Below, one piece after another: positions 17,314 through 27,380 of a stretch of 64,000 nucleotides of DNA (positions are counted from its first letter, which is position 1; each line of letters opens with the position of its first letter). The notes below the pieces were generated by a model. That model had not been told where the DNA came from. It was given only the letters and a program-made list of their open reading frames with translations, and did no database searches. The DNA lies in assembly GCF_009834515.1 (NCBI RefSeq), contig NZ_CP019426.1, forward strand, positions 5,841,001 to 5,905,000, read 5' to 3'. Source of the stretch: Pseudomonas sp. R84 (GTDB lineage Bacteria; Pseudomonadota; Gammaproteobacteria; Pseudomonadales; Pseudomonadaceae). Position numbers and translations under genes: made by a program.

Positions 17314-18471
17314 ATGAAGAAGATCTTCTGCGCCGAGCGCCCCGACTGGAAACAGACCGCCGAAAGCCTCGGCTTCATGTTCCACACCATCGACGACGAG
17401 CCGTACTGGGACGAAAGCGCGTACTACCAGTTCACGCTCGCGCAAATCGAAAACGATCTCGAGGATCCGACCACCGAACTGCACGAGATGTGCATGGACC
17501 TGGTCGACCGTGTGGTGCACAGCGAAGAACTGCTGGGTCGCCTGAGCATCCCGGCGCCGTACTACGACATGATCCGAACCTCCTGGCTGGAAGGTCATCC
17601 GCATCTGTACGGCCGCATGGACTTTTCCTACAGCGGCAACGGCCCGGCAAAACTGCTGGAGCTCAACTACGACACACCGACCAGTCTTTATGAAGCAGCG
17701 GCGTTCCAGTGGGGCTGGCTGGAACAATGCATCGAGCGCGGCACGCTGCCGCGTCATGCCGACCAGTTCAACAGCATCGACACTCAGTTGCATCGGGCCT
17801 TCGCCGAATTACAGCTGAAGCGGCCGTTCTACTTTGCCTCGATGAAAGACTCGGTCGAAGACAAGGGCACCACGGATTACCTGCGCTTGATCGCCGAGAA
17901 AGTCGGCATCGAATCACGGCACATCGATATTGAAGATATCGGTTTGACGGCTGAAGGGCGTTTCGTCGACCTGGAAGATCGCTGGATTCCGCACCTGTTC
18001 AAACTGCATGCCTGGGAATTCATCTTCCACGAGCCCTTCGGCGCGGCGATTGCCGAGTGCGATACGCAGTTTTTCGAACCGGCGTGGAAGGCGATCCTGT
18101 CGAACAAGGGGGCACTGCCGTTGCTGTGGGAGATGCACAAGGGCCATCCAAATCTGCTGGCGGCGCATCTCGACCCGAATCCGGCCAGCATCGTGCCCAA
18201 GGGCTGGGTACGCAAGCCGTACTTTTCCCGGGAAGGCGCCAACATTGAGCTGCAAACGGCTGATGGTCTGATCGTCAAAGAGGACGGGCCCTACACTGAT
18301 GCGCCGTTTATCCTGCAAGAATTTGCGCCACTTCCGAAGTTTGGTGAGAGTTACACGCTGATCGGTTCGTGGGTGATTGGCGATCAGGCAGCGGGGATTG
18401 GTGTACGGGAAGACAACAGCCTGATCACCAAAGATTCGAGCAGGTTTCTGCCGCATCTGATCCTCGACTGA
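17314..18471 (+). CDS. yjfC: Glutathionylspermidine-synthase-like ATP-grasp protein (YjfC-like)
   Basis: A 385-residue protein of the glutathionylspermidine synthase C-terminal domain family (ATP-grasp with pre-ATP-grasp part), without the N-terminal amidase of GspSA. Features are LLELNYDTPTSLYEAA (about residues 109-124), WIPHLFKLHAWEFI, and GWVRKPYFSREGANIEL with the probable ATP-contacting Lys/Arg. YjfC and YgiC proteins are homologues whose acceptor is not known; peptide-type ligation to a glutathione- or peptidoglycan-like substrate is inferred. I use ATG 17314 and not the longer frame from 17263, which runs through the DUF1190 gene. It ends the operon at a shared terminator. Confidence 0.87.
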   Translation: MKKIFCAERPDWKQTAESLGFMFHTIDDEPYWDESAYYQFTLAQIENDLEDPTTELHEMCMDLVDRVVHSEELLGRLSIPAPYYDMIRTSWLEGHPHLYGRMDFSYSGNGPAKLLELNYDTPTSLYEAAAFQWGWLEQCIERGTLPRHADQFNSIDTQLHRAFAELQLKRPFYFASMKDSVEDKGTTDYLRLIAEKVGIESRHIDIEDIGLTAEGRFVDLEDRWIPHLFKLHAWEFIFHEPFGAAIAECDTQFFEPAWKAILSNKGALPLLWEMHKGHPNLLAAHLDPNPASIVPKGWVRKPYFSREGANIELQTADGLIVKEDGPYTDAPFILQEFAPLPKFGESYTLIGSWVIGDQAAGIGVREDNSLITKDSSRFLPHLILD

Positions 18472-18531
18472 ACCACAGATCCTGCTCGCCCCTACAGTTG
18501 ATCGGGGATGACCATAAGTTTTCACCCAACA

Positions 18532-18565
18532 AAAAGGCCCGTCGTTTAAGCGACGGGCCTTTTTA
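18532..18565. terminator. Bidirectional intrinsic terminator (yjfC-like / ssb)
   Basis: A perfect 14 bp stem including A/T tracts (18532-18545 with 18552-18565), G/C core GGCCCGTCG, loop TTTAAG. It has T-runs on both strands and so closes the plus-strand yjf-like operon and the minus-strand ssb transcript. Confidence 0.93.
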
Positions 18566-18589
18566 TTTGCAGCGGTTTACAACAGCAAA

Positions 18590-19117
18590 TCAGAACGGAA
18601 TATCGTCATCAAAGCTGTCGAAATCCGGAGCCGGTTGCGGTGCGGCCTGTTGTGGAGCCGGGGCCGAACGCTGCTGTGGAGCCGACTGCTGCGGACGGGG
18701 AGCCTGCTGACGTGGCGCAGATGGAGCCGACTGCTGGTAGTTGTTGCCACCGCCTTGTTGATCGCCCTGTTGTGGACGGCCGCCGAGCAGTTGCATGGTG
18801 CCTTGCATGTCGACCACGATTTCGGTGGTGTAACGCTTGATACCGTCTTTTTCCCACTCACGGGTCTGCAGCTTGCCTTCGATGTAAACCTGCGAACCCT
18901 TGCGCAGATATTCGCCGGCGATTTCCGCAACCTTGCCGAACATCGAAACACGGTGCCACTCGGTCTTCTCGACCTTCTGACCGGTTTGCTTGTCGGTCCA
19001 TTGTTCGCTGGTGGCCAGACTCAGGTTGGTCACGGCGTTACCGTTAGGCAGGTAGCGAACTTCGGGATCCTGGCCGCAAGTGCCGACCAATATGACTTTG
19101 TTAACCCCACGGGCCAT
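18590..19117 (-). CDS. ssb: Single-stranded DNA-binding protein
   Basis: A 175-residue SSB. The OB-fold domain occupies about residues 1-110 ([21 protein letters not shown], then [29 protein letters not shown]). A Gln/Ala/Pro-rich flexible linker follows, and the acidic tip DDDIPF recruits repair and replication partners. It works as a tetramer covering single-stranded DNA in replication, recombination and repair. It begins 9 nt after the stop of the YajR-like gene with AGGAG upstream, so the two are co-transcribed. The uvrA-transporter-ssb arrangement is standard in Pseudomonas. No LexA box was found at the divergent promoter. Confidence 0.97.
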   Translation of the reverse strand: MARGVNKVILVGTCGQDPEVRYLPNGNAVTNLSLATSEQWTDKQTGQKVEKTEWHRVSMFGKVAEIAGEYLRKGSQVYIEGKLQTREWEKDGIKRYTTEIVVDMQGTMQLLGGRPQQGDQQGGGNNYQQSAPSAPRQQAPRPQQSAPQQRSAPAPQQAAPQPAPDFDSFDDDIPF

Positions 19118-19126
19118 AACGTTCTC

Positions 19127-20524
19127 CTAGGCTTCGCAAGCAGCCCCGGCCGGGTTGTTCACCAGGCGTTCGAGGGTGTCGCGATCCACTAATTCTTTGT
19201 CCAGTTTGATGTAAACAGCCGCTTCGTCAGCAACTATCACTGCATCGGTTACCCCTACGAGGGCCTTGAGGCGCTCGACCAGACCCGCTTCGCGGATCGC
19301 CTCGGGCGACAACGGCAAGCGCAGGCTCGTCACGTAGGGAGGTTCGCGCATGGTAACAGCAAAGGCCAACCAAAGTGCAGCCAGCCCGGCACATCCAAGG
19401 AACACAACCGACAGACCGCCATGCTGAAACAGCCAGCCGCCGAGTATCCCGCCGAGTGCCGATCCGAGGAACTGGCTGGTGGAATACACGCCCATGGCCG
19501 TGCCCTTCCCGCCTGCCGGTGAAACCTTGCTGATCAGCGACGGCAATGAAGCCTCCAGCAGATTGAACGCAGTGAAAAACACCACCGTGCCGATCACCAG
19601 AGCCCGCAGGCTGTCGCCGAACTGCCAGAAGAATAGCTCAGTCAGCATCAGCGTCATGACGGCGCCGAGCAAAACTCGTTTCATTTTGCGTTTCTTCTCG
19701 CCATAGATGATGAACGGGATCATGGCGAAGAACGAAATCAGCAGCGCGGTGAGGTAGACCCACCAGTGCTGCTCCTTGGGCAAACCGGCTTTTTCCACCA
19801 GTGCCAGTGGCAGCGCGACGAAGCTCGACATCAACATGGCATGTAACACAAAGATGCCCAGGTCGAGGCGCAGCAGGTCCGGATGCTTGAGCGTCGGCAT
19901 CAAGGCCTGACGCGCCACACCGGATTCACGATGCTGCAGCGGGCCCGTGGAGCGCGGCACCATGAACATGATGATCAGGATCCCGACCAGCGCCATGCCA
20001 CCTGTAGCGAGGAACAATCCGGAAAGGCCGAAAGCACGGGTCAGCAGCGGCCCGACCACCATGGCCACGGCAAACGACAGGCCGATGGTCATACCGATCA
20101 TCGCCATCGCTTTGGTGCGATGTTGCTCGCGAGTCAGGTCGGAGAGCAGTGCCATGACCGCAGCAGAGATTGCTCCGGCACCTTGCAGGATCCGGCCGGC
20201 AATCACGCCCCAGATCGAATCGGCCTGAGAGGCCAGCACGCTGCCGAGCGCGAAGACGATCAGCCCGAGATAAATCACCGGGCGACGACCAATGCGGTCA
20301 GAAATGACCCCGAACGGAATCTGGAAAATCGCCTGAGTCAGGCCGTAAGCGCCGATGGCCAATCCGATCAGCGCCGGGGTCGCTCCAGCCAGATCCATGC
20401 CGTAGGTCGCCAGTACCGGCAACACCATGAACATGCCCAGCATACGGAAGGCGAACACCAAGGCCAGACCGCTTGCCGCGCGGGTCTCGCTGCCACTCAT
20501 GCGTTCGCTGTGGGGATCGTGCAT
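19127..20524 (-). CDS. MFS transporter with C-terminal ferredoxin-like domain (YajR-like)
   Basis: A 465-residue major facilitator with 12 predicted spans and motif A (GVISDRIGRRPVIYLG, about residues 78-93). After the last span (around residue 395) comes a soluble tail of about 65 residues with SPEAIREAGLVERLKALVG and TDAVIVADEAAVYIKLDKE, which resembles the C-terminal YAM domain of E. coli YajR. Its substrate is unknown; it is probably a proton-driven exporter. ATG 20524 has CGAGG 8 nt upstream. It lies between ssb and the divergent uvrA. Confidence 0.85.
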   Translation of the reverse strand: MHDPHSERMSGSETRAASGLALVFAFRMLGMFMVLPVLATYGMDLAGATPALIGLAIGAYGLTQAIFQIPFGVISDRIGRRPVIYLGLIVFALGSVLASQADSIWGVIAGRILQGAGAISAAVMALLSDLTREQHRTKAMAMIGMTIGLSFAVAMVVGPLLTRAFGLSGLFLATGGMALVGILIIMFMVPRSTGPLQHRESGVARQALMPTLKHPDLLRLDLGIFVLHAMLMSSFVALPLALVEKAGLPKEQHWWVYLTALLISFFAMIPFIIYGEKKRKMKRVLLGAVMTLMLTELFFWQFGDSLRALVIGTVVFFTAFNLLEASLPSLISKVSPAGGKGTAMGVYSTSQFLGSALGGILGGWLFQHGGLSVVFLGCAGLAALWLAFAVTMREPPYVTSLRLPLSPEAIREAGLVERLKALVGVTDAVIVADEAAVYIKLDKELVDRDTLERLVNNPAGAACEA

Positions 20525-20715
20525 GGAAAAACCTCGTGTGAACCGGCGGCGATTCTACCAGTCCCATCGAAAGACGGGGTAGATCGCGACGCTTTGACGC
20601 GTATAGATGAAACTCTCTTCATCCAGGGTAAAAAACCCTTCGTTTGATAGTGTGCATCCATCCAGTATTTGCCCGTATACTCCTACGTTTTCGACGCCCG
20701 CCGAGCGAGGCCACT

Positions 20716-23550
20716 TTGGACAAGATCCTGATACGTGGGGCCCGTACCCACAACCTGAAGAACATCGACCTGACCCTGCCACGGGACAAGCTGATCGTCA
20801 TCACCGGCCTGTCCGGATCCGGCAAGTCGTCCCTGGCCTTCGACACACTGTACGCCGAAGGTCAGCGCCGCTATGTCGAATCGCTGTCGGCCTACGCCCG
20901 CCAGTTCCTGTCGATGATGGAAAAACCCGACGTCGACACCATCGAAGGCCTGTCGCCGGCGATCTCCATCGAACAGAAGTCGACCTCGCACAACCCGCGC
21001 TCCACGGTCGGCACCATCACCGAAATCTACGACTACCTGCGTCTGCTCTACGCCCGCGTGGGCACGCCGCGCTGCCCGGATCACGACATTCCGCTGGAAG
21101 CACAAACGGTCAGTCAGATGGTTGACCTGGTGCTGGCGCAACCGGAAGGCAGCAAACTGATGCTGCTGGCGCCGGTGATCCGCGAGCGTAAAGGTGAACA
21201 CCTTTCGGTCTTCGAAGAGCTGCGCGCACAAGGTTTCGTTCGCGCCCGGGTCAACGGCCGCATCTGTGAGCTCGACGAACTGCCGAAACTGGATAAACAG
21301 AAGAAGCATTCGATTGACGTGATCGTCGACCGTTTCAAGGTACGCGCCGATCTGCAGCAACGCCTGGCCGAGTCTTTCGAGACTGCGCTGAAACTGGCGG
21401 ACGGCATTGCACTGGTCGCGCCGATGGACGATGAGCCGGGTGAAGAGATGATCTTCTCCGCGCGCTTTGCCTGCCCGATCTGCGGCCACGCCATCAGCGA
21501 ACTTGAGCCGAAGCTGTTCTCCTTCAACAACCCGGCTGGCGCTTGCCCGACCTGTGATGGCCTGGGCGTGAAGCAGTTCTTCGACATCAAACGGCTGGTC
21601 AACGGCGACCTGACCTTGGCCGAGGGTGCGATTCGCGGCTGGGACCGGCGCAACGTCTATTACTTCCAGATGCTCGGCTCACTGGCCTCACACTACGGTT
21701 TCAGCCTCGAAGTACCGTTCAACGAACTGCCGGCCGATCAGCAGAAATTCATCCTGCATGGCAGCGGCTCGCAAAACGTCGACTTCAAATACCTCAACGA
21801 CCGTGGCGATATCGTCAAACGCTCTCACCCGTTCGAAGGCATCGTGCCCAACCTTGAGCGTCGCTACCGCGAGACCGAGTCGGCGAGCGTTCGTGAAGAG
21901 CTGGCCAAGTTCCTCAGCACTCAGTCCTGCCCGGATTGCCGTGGCACTCGCCTGCGTCGTGAAGCGCGGCACGTATGGGTTGGCGAGAAGACATTGCCGG
22001 CAGTGACCAATCTGCCTATCGGCGATGCTTGCGAATACTTCGGCCAGTTGAAGATGACCGGCCGCCGTGGCGAGATCGCGGACAAGATTCTCAAGGAAAT
22101 CCGTGAGCGTCTGCAGTTCCTCGTCAACGTCGGTCTCGATTATCTGTCGCTGGATCGCAGCGCTGACACCCTTTCCGGTGGTGAAGCACAACGTATTCGT
22201 CTGGCCAGCCAGATCGGTGCTGGCCTGGTGGGTGTTTTGTACATCCTCGACGAACCGTCCATTGGTTTGCACCAGCGTGACAATGATCGACTGCTCGGCA
22301 CGCTCAAGCACCTGCGCGACATCGGTAACACGGTAATCGTGGTCGAGCACGACGAAGATGCGATTCGCTTGGCTGACTATGTCGTCGATATCGGCCCGGG
22401 CGCCGGGGTGCACGGCGGGCAGATCGTTGCCGAAGGCACGCCGGCCGAAGTCATGGCGCATCCGGACTCCCTGACGGGTAAATACCTTTCAGGCCGGGTG
22501 AAGATTGAAGTGCCGGCCAAACGTACACCGCGCAACAAGAAGCTAAATCTGTCGCTCAAAGGGGCGCGCGGTAACAACCTGCGTAATGTCGATCTGGATA
22601 TCCCGATCGGTCTGCTGACGTGCGTCACCGGCGTGTCCGGTTCGGGCAAATCGACACTGATCAACAACACGCTTTTCCCGCTCAGCGCCACGGCGCTCAA
22701 CGGCGCGACGACCCTGGAAGCGGCAGCGCACGACAGCATCAAAGGCCTGGAGCATCTCGACAAAGTCGTCGATATCGACCAGAGCCCGATTGGCCGTACA
22801 CCGCGCTCTAACCCAGCGACGTATACCGGGCTGTTTACGCCGATCCGTGAACTTTTCGCCGGTGTGCCCGAGTCACGCTCCCGTGGTTACGGCCCCGGGC
22901 GTTTCTCCTTCAACGTCAAGGGCGGTCGCTGCGAAGCTTGTCAGGGCGATGGCCTGATCAAGGTTGAGATGCACTTCCTGCCGGACATCTACGTGCCGTG
23001 CGACGTGTGCAAGAGCAAGCGCTACAACCGCGAAACCCTTGAGATCAAATACAAGGGCAAGAGCATCCACGAAACCCTCGAAATGACCATCGAGGAAGCC
23101 AGGGAGTTCTTCGATGCGGTGCCGGCGCTGGCGCGCAAGCTGCAGACGTTGATGGATGTCGGTCTGTCGTACATCAAGCTCGGACAGTCGGCGACGACGC
23201 TGTCAGGCGGTGAGGCGCAGCGGGTCAAGCTGTCTCGCGAACTGTCCAAGCGTGACACCGGCAAGACCCTGTACATCCTCGATGAGCCGACCACCGGTCT
23301 GCACTTCGCGGATATCCAGCAGTTGCTCGATGTGTTGCATCGACTGCGCGACCACGGCAACACCGTGGTGGTGATCGAACACAACCTCGACGTGATCAAG
23401 ACTGCCGACTGGCTGGTGGACCTGGGGCCGGAGGGCGGCTCCAAAGGTGGGCAGATCATTGCCACCGGCACGCCGGAAGATGTGGCCGAGATGAAGCAAT
23501 CTCACACCGGCCATTACCTCAAGCCGTTGTTGATCCGTGATCGGGCTTAA
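20716..23550 (+). CDS. uvrA: UvrABC excision nuclease subunit A
   Basis: A 944-residue damage-recognition ATPase of nucleotide excision repair, acting as a dimer with UvrB. It has two ABC modules: Walker A GLSGSGKS at residues 31-38, then GVSGSGKS in the second half, and two LSGGEAQR signatures. Zinc-binding Cys clusters are visible (CPICGHAI...CPTC and CEACQGDG...CDVC). The frame is open to ATG 20644, but TTG 20716, preceded by GCGAGG, gives the family N-terminus [17 protein letters not shown] -10-like TATACT lies at 20676-20681. It is divergent from the YajR-like gene and followed by a strong terminator. Confidence 0.97.
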   Translation: MDKILIRGARTHNLKNIDLTLPRDKLIVITGLSGSGKSSLAFDTLYAEGQRRYVESLSAYARQFLSMMEKPDVDTIEGLSPAISIEQKSTSHNPRSTVGTITEIYDYLRLLYARVGTPRCPDHDIPLEAQTVSQMVDLVLAQPEGSKLMLLAPVIRERKGEHLSVFEELRAQGFVRARVNGRICELDELPKLDKQKKHSIDVIVDRFKVRADLQQRLAESFETALKLADGIALVAPMDDEPGEEMIFSARFACPICGHAISELEPKLFSFNNPAGACPTCDGLGVKQFFDIKRLVNGDLTLAEGAIRGWDRRNVYYFQMLGSLASHYGFSLEVPFNELPADQQKFILHGSGSQNVDFKYLNDRGDIVKRSHPFEGIVPNLERRYRETESASVREELAKFLSTQSCPDCRGTRLRREARHVWVGEKTLPAVTNLPIGDACEYFGQLKMTGRRGEIADKILKEIRERLQFLVNVGLDYLSLDRSADTLSGGEAQRIRLASQIGAGLVGVLYILDEPSIGLHQRDNDRLLGTLKHLRDIGNTVIVVEHDEDAIRLADYVVDIGPGAGVHGGQIVAEGTPAEVMAHPDSLTGKYLSGRVKIEVPAKRTPRNKKLNLSLKGARGNNLRNVDLDIPIGLLTCVTGVSGSGKSTLINNTLFPLSATALNGATTLEAAAHDSIKGLEHLDKVVDIDQSPIGRTPRSNPATYTGLFTPIRELFAGVPESRSRGYGPGRFSFNVKGGRCEACQGDGLIKVEMHFLPDIYVPCDVCKSKRYNRETLEIKYKGKSIHETLEMTIEEAREFFDAVPALARKLQTLMDVGLSYIKLGQSATTLSGGEAQRVKLSRELSKRDTGKTLYILDEPTTGLHFADIQQLLDVLHRLRDHGNTVVVIEHNLDVIKTADWLVDLGPEGGSKGGQIIATGTPEDVAEMKQSHTGHYLKPLLIRDRA

Positions 23551-23562
23551 ACGCCGGGCATG

Positions 23563-23601
23563 AAAAAGCCCCTGTCACTTCATCAGTGACAGGGGCTTTT
23601 T
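23563..23601. terminator. Bidirectional intrinsic terminator (uvrA / ftnA)
   Basis: A perfect 17 bp stem (23563-23579 with 23585-23601) with core GCCCCTGTCACT, loop TCATC, and A/T tracts on both sides. It terminates uvrA on the plus strand and the ferritin gene on the minus strand. Confidence 0.95.
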
Positions 23602-23615
23602 GGTATCGATTGCAA

Positions 23616-24083
23616 TCAGGAAGTGTGGGATTGCAGATAGTTCTCGAGACCGATCAGTTTGATCAGGCCCAACTGCTTTTCCAGCCAGTAGGTGTGATCT
23701 TCTTCGGTATCGTTGAGCTGAACGCGCAGGATCTCGCGGCTGACATAGTCTTTGTGCTGCTCGCACAGCTCGATGCCTTTGCACAGTGCGGCGCGTACTT
23801 TGTACTCAAGGCGCAGATCGGCTTCGAGCATCTCCGGCACAGTGGTGCCGACATCCAGATCATCCGGACGCATGCGCGGCGTGCCTTCGAGCATCAGAAT
23901 CCGGCGCATCAACGCATCAGCGTGACCTGCCTCTTCTTCCATCTCGTGGTTGATTCGCTCGTAGAGCTTGGTGAACCCCCAGTCCTCATACATCCGCGAA
24001 TGAACGAAATATTGATCACGCGCGGCCAGTTCGCCGGTCAGCAACGTGTTGAGGTAATCGATTACGTCTGGGTGGCCTTGCAT
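23616..24083 (-). CDS. ftnA: Bacterial ferritin of the FtnA (former BfrA) type, lacking the haem ligand
   Basis: A 155-residue four-helix iron-storage protein. Ferroxidase ligands are present: Glu18, Glu51, His54, Glu93, Glu127 and His130. At position 52, where haem-binding bacterioferritins carry the axial Met, this protein has Ala (EEEAGHAD), so it should not bind haem in the usual way. It closely resembles the P. aeruginosa protein encoded next to katA, first called BfrA and later shown to be a haem-free FtnA. ATG 24083 is chosen over a frame extending to 24155, since [12 protein letters not shown] is the family start and AGGGAGA lies upstream. It is adjacent to katA on the same strand, consistent with supplying iron for catalase haem (known for P. 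aeruginosa). Confidence 0.92.
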   Translation of the reverse strand: MQGHPDVIDYLNTLLTGELAARDQYFVHSRMYEDWGFTKLYERINHEMEEEAGHADALMRRILMLEGTPRMRPDDLDVGTTVPEMLEADLRLEYKVRAALCKGIELCEQHKDYVSREILRVQLNDTEEDHTYWLEKQLGLIKLIGLENYLQSHTS

Positions 24084-24196
24084 CGCCCTACATCTCCCTA
24101 CTTGAAAGTCTGTAGTTTGAACCAACCTGACTGGAAGGTCACCCGTTACGCGCAATAAAAGCGAAGATATTCTGAGAAAAGCAGCCTAAATAACGC

Positions 24197-24220
24197 AAAA
24201 ACCGCCCAAATGAGGGCGGT
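24197..24220 (-). terminator. Intrinsic terminator of katA
   Basis: The hairpin ACCGCCC/GGGCGGT (24201-24207 with 24214-24220) lies 13 nt after the katA stop. In minus-strand sense it is followed by a run of five T residues. Confidence 0.85.
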
Positions 24221-24232
24221 TCTGCTTCTCGT

Positions 24233-25687
24233 TTAGACTTCGTTAAGCTGTACGTTGAGCAGCTTTGCGATTGCTTCTCCATACGCCGGGTCGGCTTTGT
24301 AGAAATGCTGCAGCTGACGATCGACCACATCACTGGAAACGCCCGACATGGCACCAGCGATATTGCTGACCAGCAATGCTCTCTGCTCGTCGCTCATCAG
24401 TCGGAACAGCGCACCGGCGTGGCTGTAGTAATCGGTATCCTCGCGGTGATCGTAGCGATCTGCAGCACCGCTCAAGGCCAGTGCAGGTTCAGCGTAACGC
24501 GGAGCTTGTTTCGGCGCTTCGGTATAGCTGTTCGGTTCGTAGTTAGGCGCGGCACCACCGTTGCTGCCGAACGCCATCGAGCCGTCGCGCTGGTAAGTGT
24601 TCACCGGGCTACGTGGCGCGTTCACTGGCAACTGCTGGTGATTGGTACCCACGCGATAGCGGTGAGCATCGGCATAGGCGAACACGCGACCTTGCAGCAT
24701 GCGGTCTGGCGAGAGACCAACGCCTGGGACCATATTGCTCGGGCCGAACGCGGCCTGCTCGACTTCAGCGAAGTAGTTCAGCGGGTTGCGGTTTAGCTCC
24801 AGCTCACCGACTTCGATCAGCGGGAACTCCTTCTGCGACCAGGTCTTGGTCACGTCGAACGGGTTCTCGTAATGCGCCGCGGCCTGGGCCTCAGTCATGA
24901 TCTGGATGCACACGCGCCATTTCGGGAACTCACCGCGCTCGATTGCTTCGAACAGATCTCGCTGGGCGTAATCCGGATCGGTGCCGGCCAACCGAGCTGC
25001 ATCGGCCGGCGCCAGATTCTTGATGCCCTGCTTGGTCTTGTAGTGCCATTTGACCCAGTGACGCTCACCTTTAGCGCTGATCAGGCTGTAGGTGTGGCTG
25101 CCGAAGCCGTGCATGTGACGGTAGCCGTCAGGAATGCCGCGGTCAGAAAACAGGATGGTGACCTGATGCAGCGCCTCAGGTGAATGTGACCAGAAGTCCC
25201 ACATCATCTGCGCGCTTTTCAGGTTGCTTTGCGGCAAGCGTTTTTGCGTGTGGATGAAGTCAGGAAATTTAAGTGGATCACGGATGAAGAATACGGGCGT
25301 GTTGTTGCCAACAATGTCCCAGTTGCCTTCTTCGGTGTAGAACTTCAACGCGAAACCGCGTGGATCGCGCTCGGTATCTGCCGAACCACGTTCTCCACCC
25401 ACTGTAGAAAAGCGCAGGAACGTCGGTGTTTGCTTGCCAACAGATTCAAACAATTTGGCGTTGGTGTACTCGGTAATGTCACGAGTCACAGTAAACGTAC
25501 CGTAAGCACCCGAGCCTTTGGCGTGGACACGACGCTCAGGGATGTTTTCACGATTGAAGTGCGCAAGCTTCTCGATCAGGTGAAAATCGTCGAGCAGCAG
25601 TGGGCCACGCGGGCCGGCGGAGCGAGAATTCTGGTTATCAGCGACAGGTGCGCCACTGGCGGTCGTAAGCGTTTTGATCTGGCTCAT
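24233..25687 (-). CDS. katA: Catalase, monofunctional haem type
   Basis: A 484-residue small-subunit haem catalase that dismutates hydrogen peroxide. The distal His55 ([12 protein letters not shown]), Asn128 ([12 protein letters not shown]) and proximal haem ligand Tyr338 ([14 protein letters not shown]) are all present, and the spacing equals human catalase (His75, Asn148, Tyr358). No signal peptide is seen ([12 protein letters not shown]), so it is probably cytoplasmic, with release by lysis possible as for P. aeruginosa KatA. The position between rplQ and ftnA is the same as in P. aeruginosa. It has its own promoter region (25688-25880) and terminator. Confidence 0.97.
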   Translation of the reverse strand: MSQIKTLTTASGAPVADNQNSRSAGPRGPLLLDDFHLIEKLAHFNRENIPERRVHAKGSGAYGTFTVTRDITEYTNAKLFESVGKQTPTFLRFSTVGGERGSADTERDPRGFALKFYTEEGNWDIVGNNTPVFFIRDPLKFPDFIHTQKRLPQSNLKSAQMMWDFWSHSPEALHQVTILFSDRGIPDGYRHMHGFGSHTYSLISAKGERHWVKWHYKTKQGIKNLAPADAARLAGTDPDYAQRDLFEAIERGEFPKWRVCIQIMTEAQAAAHYENPFDVTKTWSQKEFPLIEVGELELNRNPLNYFAEVEQAAFGPSNMVPGVGLSPDRMLQGRVFAYADAHRYRVGTNHQQLPVNAPRSPVNTYQRDGSMAFGSNGGAAPNYEPNSYTEAPKQAPRYAEPALALSGAADRYDHREDTDYYSHAGALFRLMSDEQRALLVSNIAGAMSGVSSDVVDRQLQHFYKADPAYGEAIAKLLNVQLNEV

Positions 25688-25796
25688 ACGGTCTTCTTCC
25701 TCTGTCAGTCTTGAAACTGCCGGCTAATCGGCTTGCTGGGAAGTATCGATCATCTATGTGACAGCTACAAATTCATTAACTTGCAGACATCGATAG

Positions 25797-25833
25797 ATAA
25801 TTACTAATTATGTTTCCCAGCCCATAGTGACAA
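25797..25833 (-). promoter_or_regulatory. Candidate katA promoter with AT-rich palindrome
   Basis: On the minus strand a -35-like TTGTCA (25828-25833) precedes the AT-rich sequence ATAATTAGTAATTAT (25797-25811), a perfect 7 bp inverted repeat about one base. A -10 could be CATAAT (15 bp spacer) or TAATTA (17 bp). The palindrome would overlap the -10 and could be a regulator site. A complete OxyR-type ATAG-N7-CTAT tandem array is not present here. Confidence 0.4.
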
Positions 25834-25882
25834 GAGAGACATGTCAGAAGCTTGTATGAACAGCGCATTTTCTTGCAGGCAC

Positions 25883-25911
25883 AAAAAACCGGGCACTAGG
25901 CCCGGTTCTTT
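25883..25911 (-). terminator. Intrinsic terminator of the alpha operon (after rplQ)
   Basis: Stem AACCGGG/CCCGGTT (25887-25893 with 25901-25907), with a T-run in the minus-strand direction, 17 nt beyond the rplQ stop. It ends the rpsM-rplQ transcript. Confidence 0.85.
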
Positions 25912-25927
25912 GTTTCAGACTGACGTC

Positions 25928-26314
25928 TTACTCGGCGGATACAGCTTCGCCAGCAGTAGCACGATCAACCAACTCGACGTACGCCATAGGTGCGTTGTCG
26001 CCAGTGCGGAAACCGCACTTGAGGATGCGCAGGTAGCCACCCTCACGGGTAGCGTAACGCTTGCCCAGGTCGTTGAAGAGCTTACCAACGATAGCTTTCG
26101 AACGAGTACGGTCGAAAGCCAGACGGCGGTTAGCCAGGCTGTCTGTCTTGGCCAGAGTGATCAGCGGCTCAGCAACGCGACGCAGTTCTTTGGCTTTTGG
26201 CAGAGTAGTTTTGATCAGCTCGTGCTCGAACAGCGACACCGCCATGTTTTGAAACATGGCCTTGCGGTGCGAGCTGGTGCGGCTCAGGTGACGACCACTT
26301 TTACGATGACGCAT
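25928..26314 (-). CDS. rplQ: 50S ribosomal protein L17
   Basis: A 128-residue bL17 of the large subunit, near the peptide exit tunnel. The N-terminal [24 protein letters not shown] is diagnostic. Residues after about 118 (a short acidic/Ala tail) are variable in the family. It is the last gene of the alpha operon, 42 nt after rpoA, and is closed by an intrinsic terminator. Confidence 0.98.
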   Translation of the reverse strand: MRHRKSGRHLSRTSSHRKAMFQNMAVSLFEHELIKTTLPKAKELRRVAEPLITLAKTDSLANRRLAFDRTRSKAIVGKLFNDLGKRYATREGGYLRILKCGFRTGDNAPMAYVELVDRATAGEAVSAE

Positions 26315-26356
26315 GGTTCATTCCTTACCAAACACTACGTTCGGTGATTACGACGA

Positions 26357-27358
26357 TCAGGCAGTCGCCTTGTCGTCCTTCTTAAGACTTGCAGGCGGCC
26401 AGTTGTCGAGGCGCATGCCGAGGGACAGACCGCGGGAGGCCAGAACGTCCTTGATTTCAGTCAAGGATTTCTTGCCCAGGTTCGGAGTCTTCAACAGCTC
26501 CACTTCGGTGCGCTGAATCAGGTCACCGATGTAGTAGATGTTTTCCGCCTTAAGGCAGTTAGCCGAACGTACAGTCAGTTCCAGATCGTCAACCGGGCGA
26601 AGCAGGATCGGATCGATCTCGTCTTCCTGCTCGACAACCACTGGCTCACTGTCACCTTTGAGGTCGACGAACGCAGCCAACTGCTGTTGCAGAATGGTTG
26701 CAGCGCGGCGGATAGCCTCTTCAGGATCCAGAGTACCGTTGGTTTCCAGATCAATAACCAGCTTGTCCAGGTTAGTACGCTGCTCGACACGGGCGTTTTC
26801 CACCACGTATGCGATACGGCGAACCGGGCTGAACGAAGAGTCAAGCTGCAAGCGACCGATGCTGCGGCTTTCGTCTTCATCGCTCTGACGCGAGTCTGCT
26901 GGTTCATAACCACGACCACGAGCTACGGTGAGCTTCATGTTCAGGGCGCCGTTAGACGCCAGGTTAGCGATTACGTGATCGGGGTTAACGATCTCGACAT
27001 CATGATCCAGCTGAATATCGGCAGCGGTAACCACCCCCGAACCCTTCTTCGACAAGGTCAGCGTAACTTCGTCACGACCGTGCAGCTTGATGGCCAGACC
27101 TTTAAGGTTCAACAGGATTTCAATTACGTCTTCCTGTACACCTTCGATGGCGCTGTACTCGTGGAGCACACCGTCAATCTCGGCCTCGACTACTGCGCAG
27201 CCGGGCATTGAGGACAACAGGATGCGTCGCAGCGCGTTGCCCAGGGTGTGGCCAAAACCACGCTCGAGAGGCTCGAGTGTGATCTTGGCGCGGGTTGGAC
27301 TGACAACCTGCACATCAATATGGCGGGGTGTCAGGAACTCATTTACCGAAATCTGCAT
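26357..27358 (-). CDS. rpoA: RNA polymerase subunit alpha
   Basis: A 333-residue RNA polymerase alpha subunit. The N-terminal dimerisation domain (about residues 1-235) includes [21 protein letters not shown] flexible acidic linker follows, then the C-terminal domain (about 250-325) with [18 protein letters not shown] and [19 protein letters not shown], which contacts UP elements and activators. It lies between rpsD and rplQ as in other gammaproteobacteria. Confidence 0.98.
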   Translation of the reverse strand: MQISVNEFLTPRHIDVQVVSPTRAKITLEPLERGFGHTLGNALRRILLSSMPGCAVVEAEIDGVLHEYSAIEGVQEDVIEILLNLKGLAIKLHGRDEVTLTLSKKGSGVVTAADIQLDHDVEIVNPDHVIANLASNGALNMKLTVARGRGYEPADSRQSDEDESRSIGRLQLDSSFSPVRRIAYVVENARVEQRTNLDKLVIDLETNGTLDPEEAIRRAATILQQQLAAFVDLKGDSEPVVVEQEDEIDPILLRPVDDLELTVRSANCLKAENIYYIGDLIQRTEVELLKTPNLGKKSLTEIKDVLASRGLSLGMRLDNWPPASLKKDDKATA

Positions 27359-27380
27359 GGATGCACCTATTTTCTAGCCC

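Noticed and set aside
20525..20715. LexA box between the YajR-like gene and uvrA
   Set aside because: No CTGT-N8-ACAG or close variant could be found on either strand.
25793..25807. OxyR site at katA (ATAG-N7-CTAA)
   Set aside because: Only one imperfect pair of half-sites is present; the second tandem pair at the expected spacing is missing.
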